A stretch of DNA of 54,855 bases from UMGS172 sp045649545 (GTDB lineage Bacteria > Bacillota > Clostridia > Oscillospirales > Acutalibacteraceae), in NCBI GenBank assembly GCA_045649545.1, contig JAZRQE010000017.1, positions 1 through 54,855 of the forward strand, read 5' to 3'. The position numbers and the translations under genes were made by a program. This document shows, in pieces, positions 40,727 to 50,042 of the stretch. The notes under the pieces are model-generated. The model ran no database searches. It saw nothing but the letters and a program-made list of their open reading frames with translations, and was not told the origin of the DNA. How positions within the stretch are numbered: position 1 is the first letter of the stretch; each line of letters begins with the position of its first letter.

Positions 40727-41491
40727 TTATTTCTTTTTCTGTTGTTTAAGCCAAATTTTCATAACCCAAGTGTGAGGAATAAGTTTTGTCAACAATACTT
40801 GGGCACGGATTTTAAATCCGCAAACCGATACGTCCTTTTTCTTTTTCATATCACGCAAGGCGCGTTTTACAACCTGCTCGGATGTAAAGAACTGATTATA
40901 ATATGTAATAACACTTTCGTCGGTCACAGCACGGTCAAAGAACTCGGTTTTAACCCAACCCGGACAAACTGCCATCATTTTAATACCGGTATGACGCATT
41001 TCACTGTTTAAAGCTCTTGTGAAACTTAAAACAAACGCTTTGGTTGCCGCGTAAACGCAAATGTACGGCACCGGCTGGAAGGACGACAGTGAATCTACCT
41101 GATAAACCTCACTTCCGCTTCTTAAATACGGTAAAGTTATATATGTAACTGCCACCAAAGCCTTGTCGTTAAGGTCAATCATACCCAACTGCTCGTCCAA
41201 CGGGATATCACAAAATGCACCGAACTTTCCGTAACCGCTGGCATTTACCAACACCTTGACCTCGGGATTATGCTCTTCAAGAAGTGCTTTGTACTCATCC
41301 CAAGCCTCTTGTTTTGTAAGGTCTAAAGAAATGCAACGCACAGGGCAATTAATCTCATTTTTAATTTCTTCCAAACGGTCGAGTCGGCGGGCAATAACCC
41401 AAACCTCGTCAAATTTTTGCTCTCTGGTAATTTGTTTGACAAACTCGCGTCCCATTCCGCTTGATGCTCCGGTAAAAACAGCTATTTTCAT
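40727..41491 (-). CDS. Short-chain dehydrogenase/reductase
   Basis: 254 residues. NAD(P) motif TGASSGMG (residues 7-14), the NASG motif in VLVNASGYGKF, and the catalytic Ser-Tyr-Lys set with YAATK. Last gene of the mnmE-mnmG operon, 22 bases after mnmG. AAAGGAGACAACTAAA precedes the ATG. The substrate is unknown; the C-terminal tail is basic and hydrophobic, as in reductases of lipid or steroid-like substrates. Confidence 0.88.
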   Translation of the reverse strand: MKIAVFTGASSGMGREFVKQITREQKFDEVWVIARRLDRLEEIKNEINCPVRCISLDLTKQEAWDEYKALLEEHNPEVKVLVNASGYGKFGAFCDIPLDEQLGMIDLNDKALVAVTYITLPYLRSGSEVYQVDSLSSFQPVPYICVYAATKAFVLSFTRALNSEMRHTGIKMMAVCPGWVKTEFFDRAVTDESVITYYNQFFTSEQVVKRALRDMKKKKDVSVCGFKIRAQVLLTKLIPHTWVMKIWLKQQKKK

Positions 41492-41513
41492 TTTAGTTGT
41501 CTCCTTTTAAGTT

Positions 41514-43391
41514 TTAATTCGACTCCTTTAGTTTTTCCAAGTAAATAATCAACACCGTAATATCCGCAGGGCTGACACCCGAAATTCGGGAAGCCTGACC
41601 TATATTTTGCGGTTTGATTTTCTTTAATTTTTCAACCGCCTCAAGCCTCAAACCCTTAACATCGTCATAATTTATGTCTTCAGGCAATTTTTTGTTTTCC
41701 AACCGTTCGGTTTCTTTGACCTGTGCTGCCTGACGCTCGATATAACCCGAATATTTGATTTCTGTTTCTACCCTCTCGGTAATTTCGAACGGTAAGCTCG
41801 GTCTTTCTTTGTCAAAGAGTGCTAAACTCAAATAATCAATTTGAGGACGGCGAATAAGGTCGCTCAATCTTACGCCAGTTTTAATGGGGACAGTGCCCTT
41901 TTCCTCTAAAAGTTTGTTGAGTTCTTCAGATGGGCCTAAAAATGTAGACTCTACTCTTTCGACCTCTGCATCTTTAAGTGCTTTTCTTTCCAAGAATGCG
42001 TTGTATTCTGTATCACCCAAAAGTCCGATTTCGTGGCCTAAAGGACTTAATCGCTCGTCGGCATTATCCTGCCTTAAAAGTAAACGGTATTCCGAGCGTG
42101 AAGTCATCATTCGGTAAGGGTCGGAGCAACCCTTTGTGCAAAGGTCATCAATAAGCGTACCGATATACGAGCTTTGCCTTGGCAACACAATCTGTTCTTT
42201 ACCCTTGACCTTTAATGCCGCGTTAATACCGGCAATAAGGCCCTGTGCTGCGGCTTCCTCATATCCTGATGAGCCGTTAAACTGGCCTGCACCGTAAAGA
42301 CCATCGCAGTCTTTAACCTCAAGCGTGACCCTTAAAGCCAACGGGTCAATACAAGTGTACTCAATTGCGTAGGCATTACGCATAACCTGAACATTTTCGA
42401 GTCCTTTAATGGTACGGTAAAACTCAATCTGCACTTCTTCGGGAAGTGACGATGACATACCCTGCAAATACATTTCTTCGGTATTAACACCGCAAGGCTC
42501 AATAAACAACTGATGCCTTTTTTTATCGGCAAAACGGACAATTTTGTCCTCTAAACTCGGGCAATAACGGGGACCTACACCCTCAATCACACCACCGTAC
42601 AAAGGTGAACGGTGAAGATTTCGCAAAATAACCTCTTTGGTGTTATCGTTAGTATAAGATACATAACAAACCGTGTCATTGCGTATAGTTTCAGGGTCGG
42701 TGTTAAAGCTGAACGGAGTTATGGTATCGTCACCCGGCTGAACCTCCAACTCTGAAAAATCAATACTTGAACGTAAAACTCTTGCCGGTGTACCAGTTTT
42801 AAACCTACGTAACGGCAAGCCCAGTTTTTGCAACGCAACTTCCAAGCCGTTCGCCGGAAACATTCCGTCAGGACCGCTTTCAAAATTTACCTCGCCGACG
42901 TAAATTTTACCCTTTAAATATGTACCGGTTGCTAAAATAACAGTTTTAGCAACATACTCGGCATTAAGCATTGTCACACAATGCCAACCGTCGTCCCTTT
43001 GAAATAGGTCGACAATCTCTGCTTGGCGAAGGTGCAAATTCTCTTGCAACTCCAACGTGTGCTTCATATATTCTTGGTAAGCACGGCGGTCAATCTGTGC
43101 ACGTAAGCTATGCACCGCCGGACCTTTACCGCGGTTTAACATACGGTTTTGAATGGTGGTTTTATCTGCTGCCTTGCCCATTTCACCGCCCAAAGCGTCA
43201 ATTTCACGCACTAAATGACCTTTAGCAGTTCCTCCGATTGACGGATTGCAGGGCATATTACCGACCGCGTCCAGATTAATTGTAAAAATAGCCGTATTTA
43301 ATCCCATACGTGCCGAAGCCAACGCCGCCTCAATACCCGCGTGACCCGCACCTATGACTATACAATCATAATTTCCGGCAAAATAGTTCAT
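41514..43391 (-). CDS. mnmG: tRNA uridine-5-carboxymethylaminomethyl synthesis enzyme MnmG
   Basis: 625 residues, FAD protein working with MnmE on wobble U34. FAD motif GAGHAGIEAALASARMG near the N-terminus; MNRGKGPAVHSLRAQIDRRAY and TGTYLKGKI in the core; the Cys-containing DDLCTKGCSDPYRMMTSRSEYRL segment in the C-terminal half. AGGGGAAAAGT precedes the ATG, 11 bases after the mnmE stop. Confidence 0.97.
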   Translation of the reverse strand: MNYFAGNYDCIVIGAGHAGIEAALASARMGLNTAIFTINLDAVGNMPCNPSIGGTAKGHLVREIDALGGEMGKAADKTTIQNRMLNRGKGPAVHSLRAQIDRRAYQEYMKHTLELQENLHLRQAEIVDLFQRDDGWHCVTMLNAEYVAKTVILATGTYLKGKIYVGEVNFESGPDGMFPANGLEVALQKLGLPLRRFKTGTPARVLRSSIDFSELEVQPGDDTITPFSFNTDPETIRNDTVCYVSYTNDNTKEVILRNLHRSPLYGGVIEGVGPRYCPSLEDKIVRFADKKRHQLFIEPCGVNTEEMYLQGMSSSLPEEVQIEFYRTIKGLENVQVMRNAYAIEYTCIDPLALRVTLEVKDCDGLYGAGQFNGSSGYEEAAAQGLIAGINAALKVKGKEQIVLPRQSSYIGTLIDDLCTKGCSDPYRMMTSRSEYRLLLRQDNADERLSPLGHEIGLLGDTEYNAFLERKALKDAEVERVESTFLGPSEELNKLLEEKGTVPIKTGVRLSDLIRRPQIDYLSLALFDKERPSLPFEITERVETEIKYSGYIERQAAQVKETERLENKKLPEDINYDDVKGLRLEAVEKLKKIKPQNIGQASRISGVSPADITVLIIYLEKLKESN

Positions 43392-43401
43392 ACTTTTCCC
43401 C

Positions 43402-44763
43402 TTATTTTCCTACACAAAAATGCTCGAACACCTTATTTGCAACCTCAACCGTTACGCGTTCGCCTGTAAGCTCAAGTAATGCCGCTAAAGCGTCGTCAAG
43501 AAGTACACCTACAGCGTCAACCGTTAAACCGCACTGCAACGCAGATAACGATTCTTTTGCGTTTTCTAATGCTCTCAAAACGCAGTCACGCTGACGCTCA
43601 TTTAAAAACACATCAGCCGAACCGCTTAAGTTGTTGGTTTTGGTAATTTCCTTAATTATTGTTTTAAATTCAGCTAAACCGCTACCGTCTTTAGCCGACA
43701 TTTCAACAAACCGCAAGCCTAAATTTTGGGCATCAGACTTATCCGCAGTGCCGATATCGGATTTATTAAATACAACAACGGCAGGACGGCCAACTAAGGT
43801 TTTATAAAGTTCTGTGATTTCTTCAGTTTTCACATCACTGCTGTCAACCACTGCAATAATCAAATCAGCAAAGTCAATCCGTTCTTTTGCCCTTTTGACG
43901 CCGATTTGCTCAACCTCGTCGGTGGTGTCCCTAAGTCCTGCAGTATCGCTTAACTTTAATATAAGTCCGTCTAAATTAACCGTTTCCTCAACAATATCAC
44001 GGGTTGTACCGGCAATCGGCGTTACAATTGAACGCTCGTAACCGGACAGTAAATTCATCAATGTGGACTTTCCGGCATTCGGAGGACCGACAATAACCGT
44101 ATTCACACCGTGACGAAGCATTCTGCCGGTATCGTATGTATCAAGTAGTTTCTGTAATTCTTCCTCGGATTCACTGAGCATTGACTCTAACTTATCAATG
44201 CCGCTAAACTCCGGCTCTTCATCGGGGAAATCTGAAAAAGCGGCTACTGTTGCCGCTGCAAATGTCAGCTTGTCCCTAATGACATTACATTTCTGCGACA
44301 AAACGCCTGACTTTGCCGAAAGAGAAGCCCTTAACGCCTGCTCGCCGTCTGCCGATATAATATCCATAACCGACTCTGCCTCATTTAAAGACATTTTACC
44401 GTTTTGGAAAGCTCTGCGGGTAAACTCACCGCGTTCAGCCATTAAAGCACCGGCATCCAGAACCGCACGCAAAACCTGTCGCACAACAAAACTGCCGCCG
44501 TGTACCGAAAGCTCGACAACATTTTCACCGGTATAGCTTTTGGGTGCGAGGAAAACCAAAGCTACTGCCTCGTCAATTTTTTCACCGTTAGCCTCAACGT
44601 GACCGAACAACGCAGAATAACCCTGACACTCCAATAATGTTTTACCCGAAACCGAGCGAAACACCTTATCGGCGACAACAATAGCATCGTCACCCGAAAT
44701 TCTGACAACGCCAATTGATGCCTCACCCAAAGCAGTTGCAATAGCGGCAATAGTTTTACTCAT
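43402..44763 (-). CDS. mnmE: tRNA modification GTPase MnmE
   Basis: 453 residues. The N-terminal tetrahydrofolate-binding domain begins IAAIATALGEASIGVVRISG. The G domain has P-loop GPPNAGKST, IAGTTRDIVEE, DTAGLRDT and NKSD. The C-terminus has the CxGK signature (CVGK) needed for the reaction. It partners MnmG. The ATG at 44763 follows GAAGGTGTATT; a longer reading would begin with TTG and was rejected. A promoter lies just upstream. Confidence 0.97.
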   Translation of the reverse strand: MSKTIAAIATALGEASIGVVRISGDDAIVVADKVFRSVSGKTLLECQGYSALFGHVEANGEKIDEAVALVFLAPKSYTGENVVELSVHGGSFVVRQVLRAVLDAGALMAERGEFTRRAFQNGKMSLNEAESVMDIISADGEQALRASLSAKSGVLSQKCNVIRDKLTFAAATVAAFSDFPDEEPEFSGIDKLESMLSESEEELQKLLDTYDTGRMLRHGVNTVIVGPPNAGKSTLMNLLSGYERSIVTPIAGTTRDIVEETVNLDGLILKLSDTAGLRDTTDEVEQIGVKRAKERIDFADLIIAVVDSSDVKTEEITELYKTLVGRPAVVVFNKSDIGTADKSDAQNLGLRFVEMSAKDGSGLAEFKTIIKEITKTNNLSGSADVFLNERQRDCVLRALENAKESLSALQCGLTVDAVGVLLDDALAALLELTGERVTVEVANKVFEHFCVGK

Positions 44764-44810
44764 AATACACCTTCTATCAATAGGCAATAAAATTTTGTCT
44801 TAATTAATTT

Positions 44811-44840
44811 ATTATACACCAAATCACCATATTAAGTCAA
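44811..44840 (-). promoter_or_regulatory. Sigma-A promoter of mnmE-mnmG-SDR
   Basis: On the minus strand TTGACT (44840-44835) and TATAAT (44816-44811) are 18 bp apart. Confidence 0.7.
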
Positions 44841-44896
44841 TCAATTAGTTAAATGTGTATATAAATATGATAAATATTAAAAAATACCGCCACTTA

Positions 44897-44925
44897 TTGA
44901 CAATCAATTCAATTTGGGGTATAAT
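44897..44925 (+). promoter_or_regulatory. Consensus sigma-A promoter of the 48-residue peptide
   Basis: TTGACA (44897-44902), 17 bp, TATAAT (44920-44925): both hexamers and the spacing are perfect. Confidence 0.85.
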
Positions 44926-44964
44926 AAATAAAAATAAAACAAACTTAATGAAAGGTGATTTACT

Positions 44965-45111
44965 ATGAAAGCTAAACACGTTCTTTGGATTATCGGCACT
45001 ATCGTTGCTGTTGCAGCCTTGGTTGCAGGCGTTGCATTGTTCGTAACCCGTTTCCTTGCTGAAGAAGATGAGGAAAATTATATCGAGTGCGAAGTCGGTG
45101 CTGACGAATAA
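44965..45111 (+). CDS. 48-residue single-pass membrane peptide
   Basis: The frame begins MKAKHVLWIIGTIVAVAALV and ends in an acidic tail EEDEENYIECEVGADE. Residues 7-27 form one membrane helix; the tail is outside or in the cytoplasm depending on topology (positive N-terminus inside suggests tail outside). AAAGGTGATTTACT precedes the ATG. It has a perfect sigma-A promoter and its own terminator, so it is probably abundant. I do not recognise the family. Confidence 0.8.
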   Translation: MKAKHVLWIIGTIVAVAALVAGVALFVTRFLAEEDEENYIECEVGADE

Positions 45112-45137
45112 TATTTTACAATACAATGACAAAAATC

Positions 45138-45169
45138 GGAGATGTTCAGTTTGAACATCTCCTATTTTT
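45138..45169. terminator. Terminator of the membrane peptide gene
   Basis: Stem GGAGATGTTCA/TGAACATCTCC with a 3-base loop followed by ATTTTTT; it converges on the PBP gene. Confidence 0.8.
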
Positions 45170-45176
45170 TATTGTG

Positions 45177-46760
45177 TTAAAACCCCGAATTTGATAATTT
45201 TTCTGTTATATTTTTAAAAATCGGTGCACAGTCAGCAGAACCGGATTTTACATCCTCTTTCACAATAACAATAACATAATCCGTTCGTTTGCCCTCGTAA
45301 AACCCGCAAAACCATCCATTTAAAACACTTCTGCCGTCCAACTTCCAACCGGTTTGGGCAGTTCCGGTCTTGCCGCCTGCCGAAATTCCTTCGGAATAAG
45401 CCGCATTGCCTGTGCCGTTTTGCAAAACATTTTTAAGATATTCCTTTAACGTATCGGCAGTGCTTTTTTTGAACGCTACCGTCGGTAACGACGGCTCGAA
45501 ACTTTCTGTTTCACCGTTTATTTCAACACTCGTCACAATATACGGCAAACGGTATTGACCGCCATTTACTATGGCACAGTACAAGGTAGACAACGCAATC
45601 GGACTTAACATTAAATCCCCCTGACCGATACTAAAATTACTTAATTCAGCCGGAAATGTGTTCAATTTTTCCAACGTAGGCAAACTGCCTTTGTTTGATA
45701 CCAATCCGCCGTTACAGTTAAGTTCCTGCCCGAAGCGAAACAGCAACGCCGTATTATAAACTTTTTCGGCACCCAAAATTTCTGCCAAGGTATAAAAATA
45801 AGTGTTGCAGGATTCTGCTAACGCTTCTTTAAGCCCTAACTGACCGTGACCGCTTGATTTATGACACTTAAAGGTAACATCGCCCACCGTAACACTGCCG
45901 GTACAGGTGTAGCGGTATTGGTCATTTCCGTTTTCAATTGCCGCCACAGCGATTGCAGGTTTAAAAACCGAACCTACGTTATAAGAACATACTGCCCTGT
46001 TAATTAAGGGTGAGTTTTCATCGTTAAGGTATTTTGCAACGTCATAAGGGTCAAAATCAGGTCGACTACAAAGCGCCTTGATTTTGCCGGTTTTAGCCTC
46101 AATTACCACCGCCGCACCGCGTTCTACCTCTAACATCGCCTGCTCGGTTATACTTTGAATTTCAGAATCAACCGTTAAGGTTACTTTATTGCTGACAACC
46201 GGCTCATTAACCGCAAATTTTAATCCTGCCAGCATTCGCCCACGCGAATCGGTGGTGTAGCTTAAACTCACCTTTTGATTGGAATAGAGTATATCATCGT
46301 AATACTTTTCAATTCCCGTCATACCATGACCGTCACTGTTGGTATACCCCAAAATATGTGTAAAACTACCATTGTACCTTGTCGGCACATAGAAGGTATG
46401 CCACCCGTCGGAAGTTGTTGGTTGCTTTCCCCACACAGTGACAGCCTGACCGTTTCTTAATTTGTTTAATCCGCTTTCCAGGTCTTGTCCTGTTAACATT
46501 TCACTTAACGGAACTGCCGCATAATCGGTCGGCAAAACCACAGTAGCCGCTTTATATCCGCTTGATGTAATAGATTTACCGTTGCAATCTTTAACTTCAC
46601 CGCGGCAAGCTGCCACATCTATTCTTTTGCTTGACTGCTTGGTTGCCGCTTCGCTTAACTCACTGTCGGTTGCCACTGTTATAACCCTTGCCGAACAAAC
46701 AAGCATTCCGACCAAGATACACATAAAACACACTAAAGCTCTTTTGTAGATTGAAGACAT
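45177..46760 (-). CDS. Penicillin-binding protein, class B-type transpeptidase
   Basis: 527 residues. An N-terminal membrane anchor (about 7-27), a short PBP dimer-like region (about 50-210), then the transpeptidase domain: SVFK (catalytic Ser), SCN, and KTGTAQTG. It cross-links peptidoglycan. It lacks the PASTA domains of SpoVD/PBP2x and is shorter than most class B enzymes. The ATG at 46760 follows AGGGTGATTTTTTT; the site lies in the arm of a hairpin that may act as a terminator. Its place after the U32 and MltG genes suggests a wall-synthesis group. Confidence 0.88.
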   Translation of the reverse strand: MSSIYKRALVCFMCILVGMLVCSARVITVATDSELSEAATKQSSKRIDVAACRGEVKDCNGKSITSSGYKAATVVLPTDYAAVPLSEMLTGQDLESGLNKLRNGQAVTVWGKQPTTSDGWHTFYVPTRYNGSFTHILGYTNSDGHGMTGIEKYYDDILYSNQKVSLSYTTDSRGRMLAGLKFAVNEPVVSNKVTLTVDSEIQSITEQAMLEVERGAAVVIEAKTGKIKALCSRPDFDPYDVAKYLNDENSPLINRAVCSYNVGSVFKPAIAVAAIENGNDQYRYTCTGSVTVGDVTFKCHKSSGHGQLGLKEALAESCNTYFYTLAEILGAEKVYNTALLFRFGQELNCNGGLVSNKGSLPTLEKLNTFPAELSNFSIGQGDLMLSPIALSTLYCAIVNGGQYRLPYIVTSVEINGETESFEPSLPTVAFKKSTADTLKEYLKNVLQNGTGNAAYSEGISAGGKTGTAQTGWKLDGRSVLNGWFCGFYEGKRTDYVIVIVKEDVKSGSADCAPIFKNITEKLSNSGF

Positions 46761-46764
46761 AAAA

Positions 46765-46802
46765 AAATCACCCTATTTATTTTGCAACAAACAGAGTGAT
46801 TT
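46765..46802 (-). terminator. Hairpin holding the PBP ribosome binding site
   Basis: The minus-strand stem AAATCACTCT/AGGGTGATTT (10 bp with one G-U) is followed by seven T and then the PBP ATG. It can terminate upstream transcription or hide the AGGG site of the PBP. Confidence 0.6.
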
Positions 46803-46817
46803 AATCATTTATAAAAC

Positions 46818-48047
46818 TTACTCGGCTTTCATTCTTAAGAGTGAGCCTTTAAGGACGGGACGGTCGCAAGGAATTTTAACCGTCATCATCGGGTGGGGTG
46901 CCGAGTCAATAGCATTACCCTTTTCATCAAACATTTCGTCAGCAGTCAAGATAAACGGCTCACGTTTCGGCTGTAAGCAATCCAAAACCTGCCCTTTTAA
47001 GAACTTGTTTTTAAGTTCTAACGACAAAACACCGTCTTCCCAACCCTTAACTACGCCCGCAACCGAATAATCGCGAATATACCCTGCAGAAAGATAAGTC
47101 TGCTCATTTTCAGGTCTTCCGAAGTAAAATCCGGTAGAATACGGACGGTGGCTAATTTTTTCCAACTCTTCCAAAACCCACGTCGGCACAGGTGCTGTCG
47201 GGTCAGCCAAGTAACTATCAATAGCACCGCGGTAAGCGTTAGCCGTAACAGCGGTATAATAATGCGACTTTGCCCTGCCTTCAATCTTAAAGCTATGCAC
47301 ACCTGCCTCGACCATTTTGCCGATATGTGACACCATACAAAGGTCATTAGCATTTAAAATATAAGTGCCTTTATCTGTTTCAGTAATGTCAAAATACTGT
47401 CCGGGGCGTTTTTGCTCCATAAGTGAATAACTCCACCTACATGATTGGGCACAGTCACCGCGGTTAGCGTCACGTCCCGTCATATATGAGGACAACAAAC
47501 ACCTTGCCGAGAACGAAACACACATTGCACCGTGACAAAATGCTTCAATATCAAGCTCTTTGGGCGTTTTTGCTCTGATTTCGGCAATTTCGTCTAATGA
47601 AAGCTCACGTGCGACGACAATACGCTTTGCACCCATATTGTAAAAAGCATTAGCAGTCTCATAATTTACAATGCCCGACTGCACCGAAACGTGCAATTCC
47701 TGCTTGGGTGCATATTTTTTTATCAACCCCATTGTACCAATGTCGGACGCGATAATTCCGTCAACACCAATATCAGCCAACAGTTCCAAAAATGCAGGCA
47801 AACGGGGTATTTCATCATTATGCGGCAGGGTGTTGCAGGTGACAAACACCTTAACCCCGTGTTCGTGGGCATAGGCTGTACCTTTTCTTAAATCGTCCTC
47901 GCCGAAGTTGGTCGCAGCAGTACGCATACCAAACTCTTCACCGGCTAAATATACGGCATCAGCACCAAAGTCAACCGCCGCTTTCAGCCGTTCAATATCA
48001 CCCGACGGACAAAGCAGTTCAATGTTTTTTGATATATTATCAACCAT
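46818..48047 (-). CDS. trhP: U32-family protein, probable tRNA uridine hydroxylation enzyme (TrhP/YrrO-like)
   Basis: 409 residues. The U32 signature EAFCHGAMCVSFSARC and the Cys residues of GDCAQSCRW are present. In Bacillus, YrrN/YrrO work in forming 5-hydroxyuridine at U34, in an operon with yrrL (mltG) and yrrM (trmR). Here it overlaps mltG by eight bases in the same order, but trmR and a second U32 gene are missing. A TIM-barrel N-terminus (LLCPSGDIERLKAAVDFGAD) fits. RlhA (23S rRNA) is the alternative. Confidence 0.85.
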   Translation of the reverse strand: MVDNISKNIELLCPSGDIERLKAAVDFGADAVYLAGEEFGMRTAATNFGEDDLRKGTAYAHEHGVKVFVTCNTLPHNDEIPRLPAFLELLADIGVDGIIASDIGTMGLIKKYAPKQELHVSVQSGIVNYETANAFYNMGAKRIVVARELSLDEIAEIRAKTPKELDIEAFCHGAMCVSFSARCLLSSYMTGRDANRGDCAQSCRWSYSLMEQKRPGQYFDITETDKGTYILNANDLCMVSHIGKMVEAGVHSFKIEGRAKSHYYTAVTANAYRGAIDSYLADPTAPVPTWVLEELEKISHRPYSTGFYFGRPENEQTYLSAGYIRDYSVAGVVKGWEDGVLSLELKNKFLKGQVLDCLQPKREPFILTADEMFDEKGNAIDSAPHPMMTVKIPCDRPVLKGSLLRMKAE

Positions 48048-49392
48048 TTTTAGATTCTACCCACATTCCCTTATTCTTGAGTTCTTTAATTACCTTGTTA
48101 TGCTCCTCAACCGTCTTGGTGAAATAGAATTTCATATTTTTATCGGTGACAAAGAAGTAATCTGTACTGTTTTCTTTAGGATAAATTGCCGCTTTGATGG
48201 CGTCAATACTCGGGTTGCAGTAAGCACCCGGAGCAAGACCGACCGATTTATATGTATCGTATTTATCCTTATTATAAGCGTACTTTTGAGTTGGGTCAGA
48301 CTGCAGGTAAGCCCCATCACCCCAATCATCTATTCGATTCCAGAATACTGCCGAAACCTTTTGCTTGGTTTCATAAGTTGCAACCGACGATTCCATTTCA
48401 ATAATCGAAGCCATTGTAATTACATCGTGCAGATTACGTCCTGCTCTGGTAATTTCGGCACGCAAGCCCACGGTAACCTTTTTATCAAAGTTGTCGAGCA
48501 TTTTCTTAATAGCCTGCTCGGCACCTGCTTTATTATTGGTCTGATAGAAGTAATACGTATCGGGGAACAAATATCCCTCAAGGCGGTAGTGAACACCCTG
48601 TGACTCAAGTTTTATACCCTTCAAGAAGTCATAATTATACTTCTCAAAGGTTGCTTCATTTACTGCCGTCTTAAACTGCGAAGCGGTACAAACCTTGTTT
48701 TCCTCAAGACGTTTTGCTATTTTATCAATATCCCAACCTTCAGGAATTGTAACCTTGACTTGACTTGCTTGAGTACCCTGTTTAGTCAGTTTGTCGACAA
48801 TATCCTCATAACCGTCCTGTTTACTGAAATAATAGATACCGTCACGGAATTTAGAGGCGTAACCGCCCTGCCTTGCATAAAATCTAAAGAACAAAGGACT
48901 GTCAATAACGCCTTTTTCTTCAAGCATTTTGGCAATGTTTTTGGCGCTTGCACCATCTGCTACAACTATTTCGATATTATCTTCAGCAGCATCAGTATCC
49001 AAACTTACACCAAGATAATCCATACCGAAATAAAGTATCAGTGATGCGGCAGTAATCGAAATAACCAAAATTGCCGCCATCCATATAACCGACATAAGAC
49101 AGCCTTGACCGGCTGTTCTTTTTTTATGCTTACGTCTTTTTTTGCTTTTTTTAGGCTCTGGTTCAGACTTTCCAATATCATCGGCAACGGTGCTGTCGAT
49201 AAAAAAGTCCTGCCCGATTATAAAATCATCCGAAAGCCTCGAATCGTCAAGTCCACCCTCGTTGATGTTTGAAGCGTCTGCACCGGAGGGTTTGGCAATT
49301 TTAAAATCGCCCACATCATCAACGTCGGCAGAATATGTATCATTTGTCGTCAAATCGGCTTCATTGCCGATTTTGAAAATATCATTTTTCAT
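48040..49392 (-). CDS. mltG: Endolytic murein transglycosylase MltG
   Basis: 450 residues. A Lys/Asp-rich cytoplasmic N-terminus of about 100 residues precedes one membrane helix (VIWMAAILVISITAASLILYFG). The outer part has a LysM-like region (VTIPEGWDIDKIAKRL) and the YceG domain with the catalytic Glu in TMASIIEMES, QSDPTQKYAY and LAPGAYCNPSIDAIKAA. It cuts new glycan strands. GGAGGTAAAA precedes the ATG. The cytoplasmic N-terminus is longer than in Bacillus YrrL. Confidence 0.95.
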   Translation of the reverse strand: MKNDIFKIGNEADLTTNDTYSADVDDVGDFKIAKPSGADASNINEGGLDDSRLSDDFIIGQDFFIDSTVADDIGKSEPEPKKSKKRRKHKKRTAGQGCLMSVIWMAAILVISITAASLILYFGMDYLGVSLDTDAAEDNIEIVVADGASAKNIAKMLEEKGVIDSPLFFRFYARQGGYASKFRDGIYYFSKQDGYEDIVDKLTKQGTQASQVKVTIPEGWDIDKIAKRLEENKVCTASQFKTAVNEATFEKYNYDFLKGIKLESQGVHYRLEGYLFPDTYYFYQTNNKAGAEQAIKKMLDNFDKKVTVGLRAEITRAGRNLHDVITMASIIEMESSVATYETKQKVSAVFWNRIDDWGDGAYLQSDPTQKYAYNKDKYDTYKSVGLAPGAYCNPSIDAIKAAIYPKENSTDYFFVTDKNMKFYFTKTVEEHNKVIKELKNKGMWVESKNG

Positions 49393-49418
49393 TTTTACCT
49401 CCGTAAAAGGTTGGTGGA

Positions 49419-50042
49419 TTAAAACTGACGTGAAAATTTCCTGCGTTGAGTTTCGCGGCGACCGGACACATCCTTAATCCATTTTTCAGTAACTATAACA
49501 TCAACCGGACGGTCAAACCTGCCGTGATACATATGACGCCTGATACAGTCTGAATAGCAAATACCTGCACAAGCTCCCGAAAACCTTGACATATAACGGT
49601 CATAATATCCCTTGCCGTAGCCAAGTCTATAACCCAAATAGTCAATCGACAATGCCGGTAAAAGCATTAAACATCCGGTAAAATCCTCTACAACAGGCAA
49701 GCTCTCGTCAGGCTCTAACACGCCGAAAGTTCCGGGTTTTAAGTCCTCAAATGATGTGATATAGTGAAAATCCATCAATCTTGTGCCGTCAATACATCTC
49801 GGCACGGCGACCTTTTTGCCGTCACGCCAGCAACCCTCAATGATTTTGAAGGTATCAACCTCAATAGCCGTTGAAACATAAACCAACACGGTTTTTGCCG
49901 AACGATACTGATAAAGCCTTTGAACATTGCGAGTTACACCTGCGTCAAGCCTTGCTTTCTCTTCCGGGTCCATATTCCTACGTTCCTCTTTTATTAAGGC
50001 ACGTAGCTCTTGCTTATACTGTCTGATATCTACCGGTCGCAT
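49419..50042 (-). CDS. 5-formyltetrahydrofolate cyclo-ligase
   Basis: 207 residues. It makes 5,10-methenyl-THF from 5-formyl-THF with ATP. The family features are the N-terminal KQELRALIKEERR, PRCIDGTRLMDFHYI and the RLGYGKGYYDRYM motif. It overlaps the DJ-1-like gene by 13 bases. Folate supply fits with ThyX and mnmE in this region. Confidence 0.92.
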   Translation of the reverse strand: MRPVDIRQYKQELRALIKEERRNMDPEEKARLDAGVTRNVQRLYQYRSAKTVLVYVSTAIEVDTFKIIEGCWRDGKKVAVPRCIDGTRLMDFHYITSFEDLKPGTFGVLEPDESLPVVEDFTGCLMLLPALSIDYLGYRLGYGKGYYDRYMSRFSGACAGICYSDCIRRHMYHGRFDRPVDVIVTEKWIKDVSGRRETQRRKFSRQF

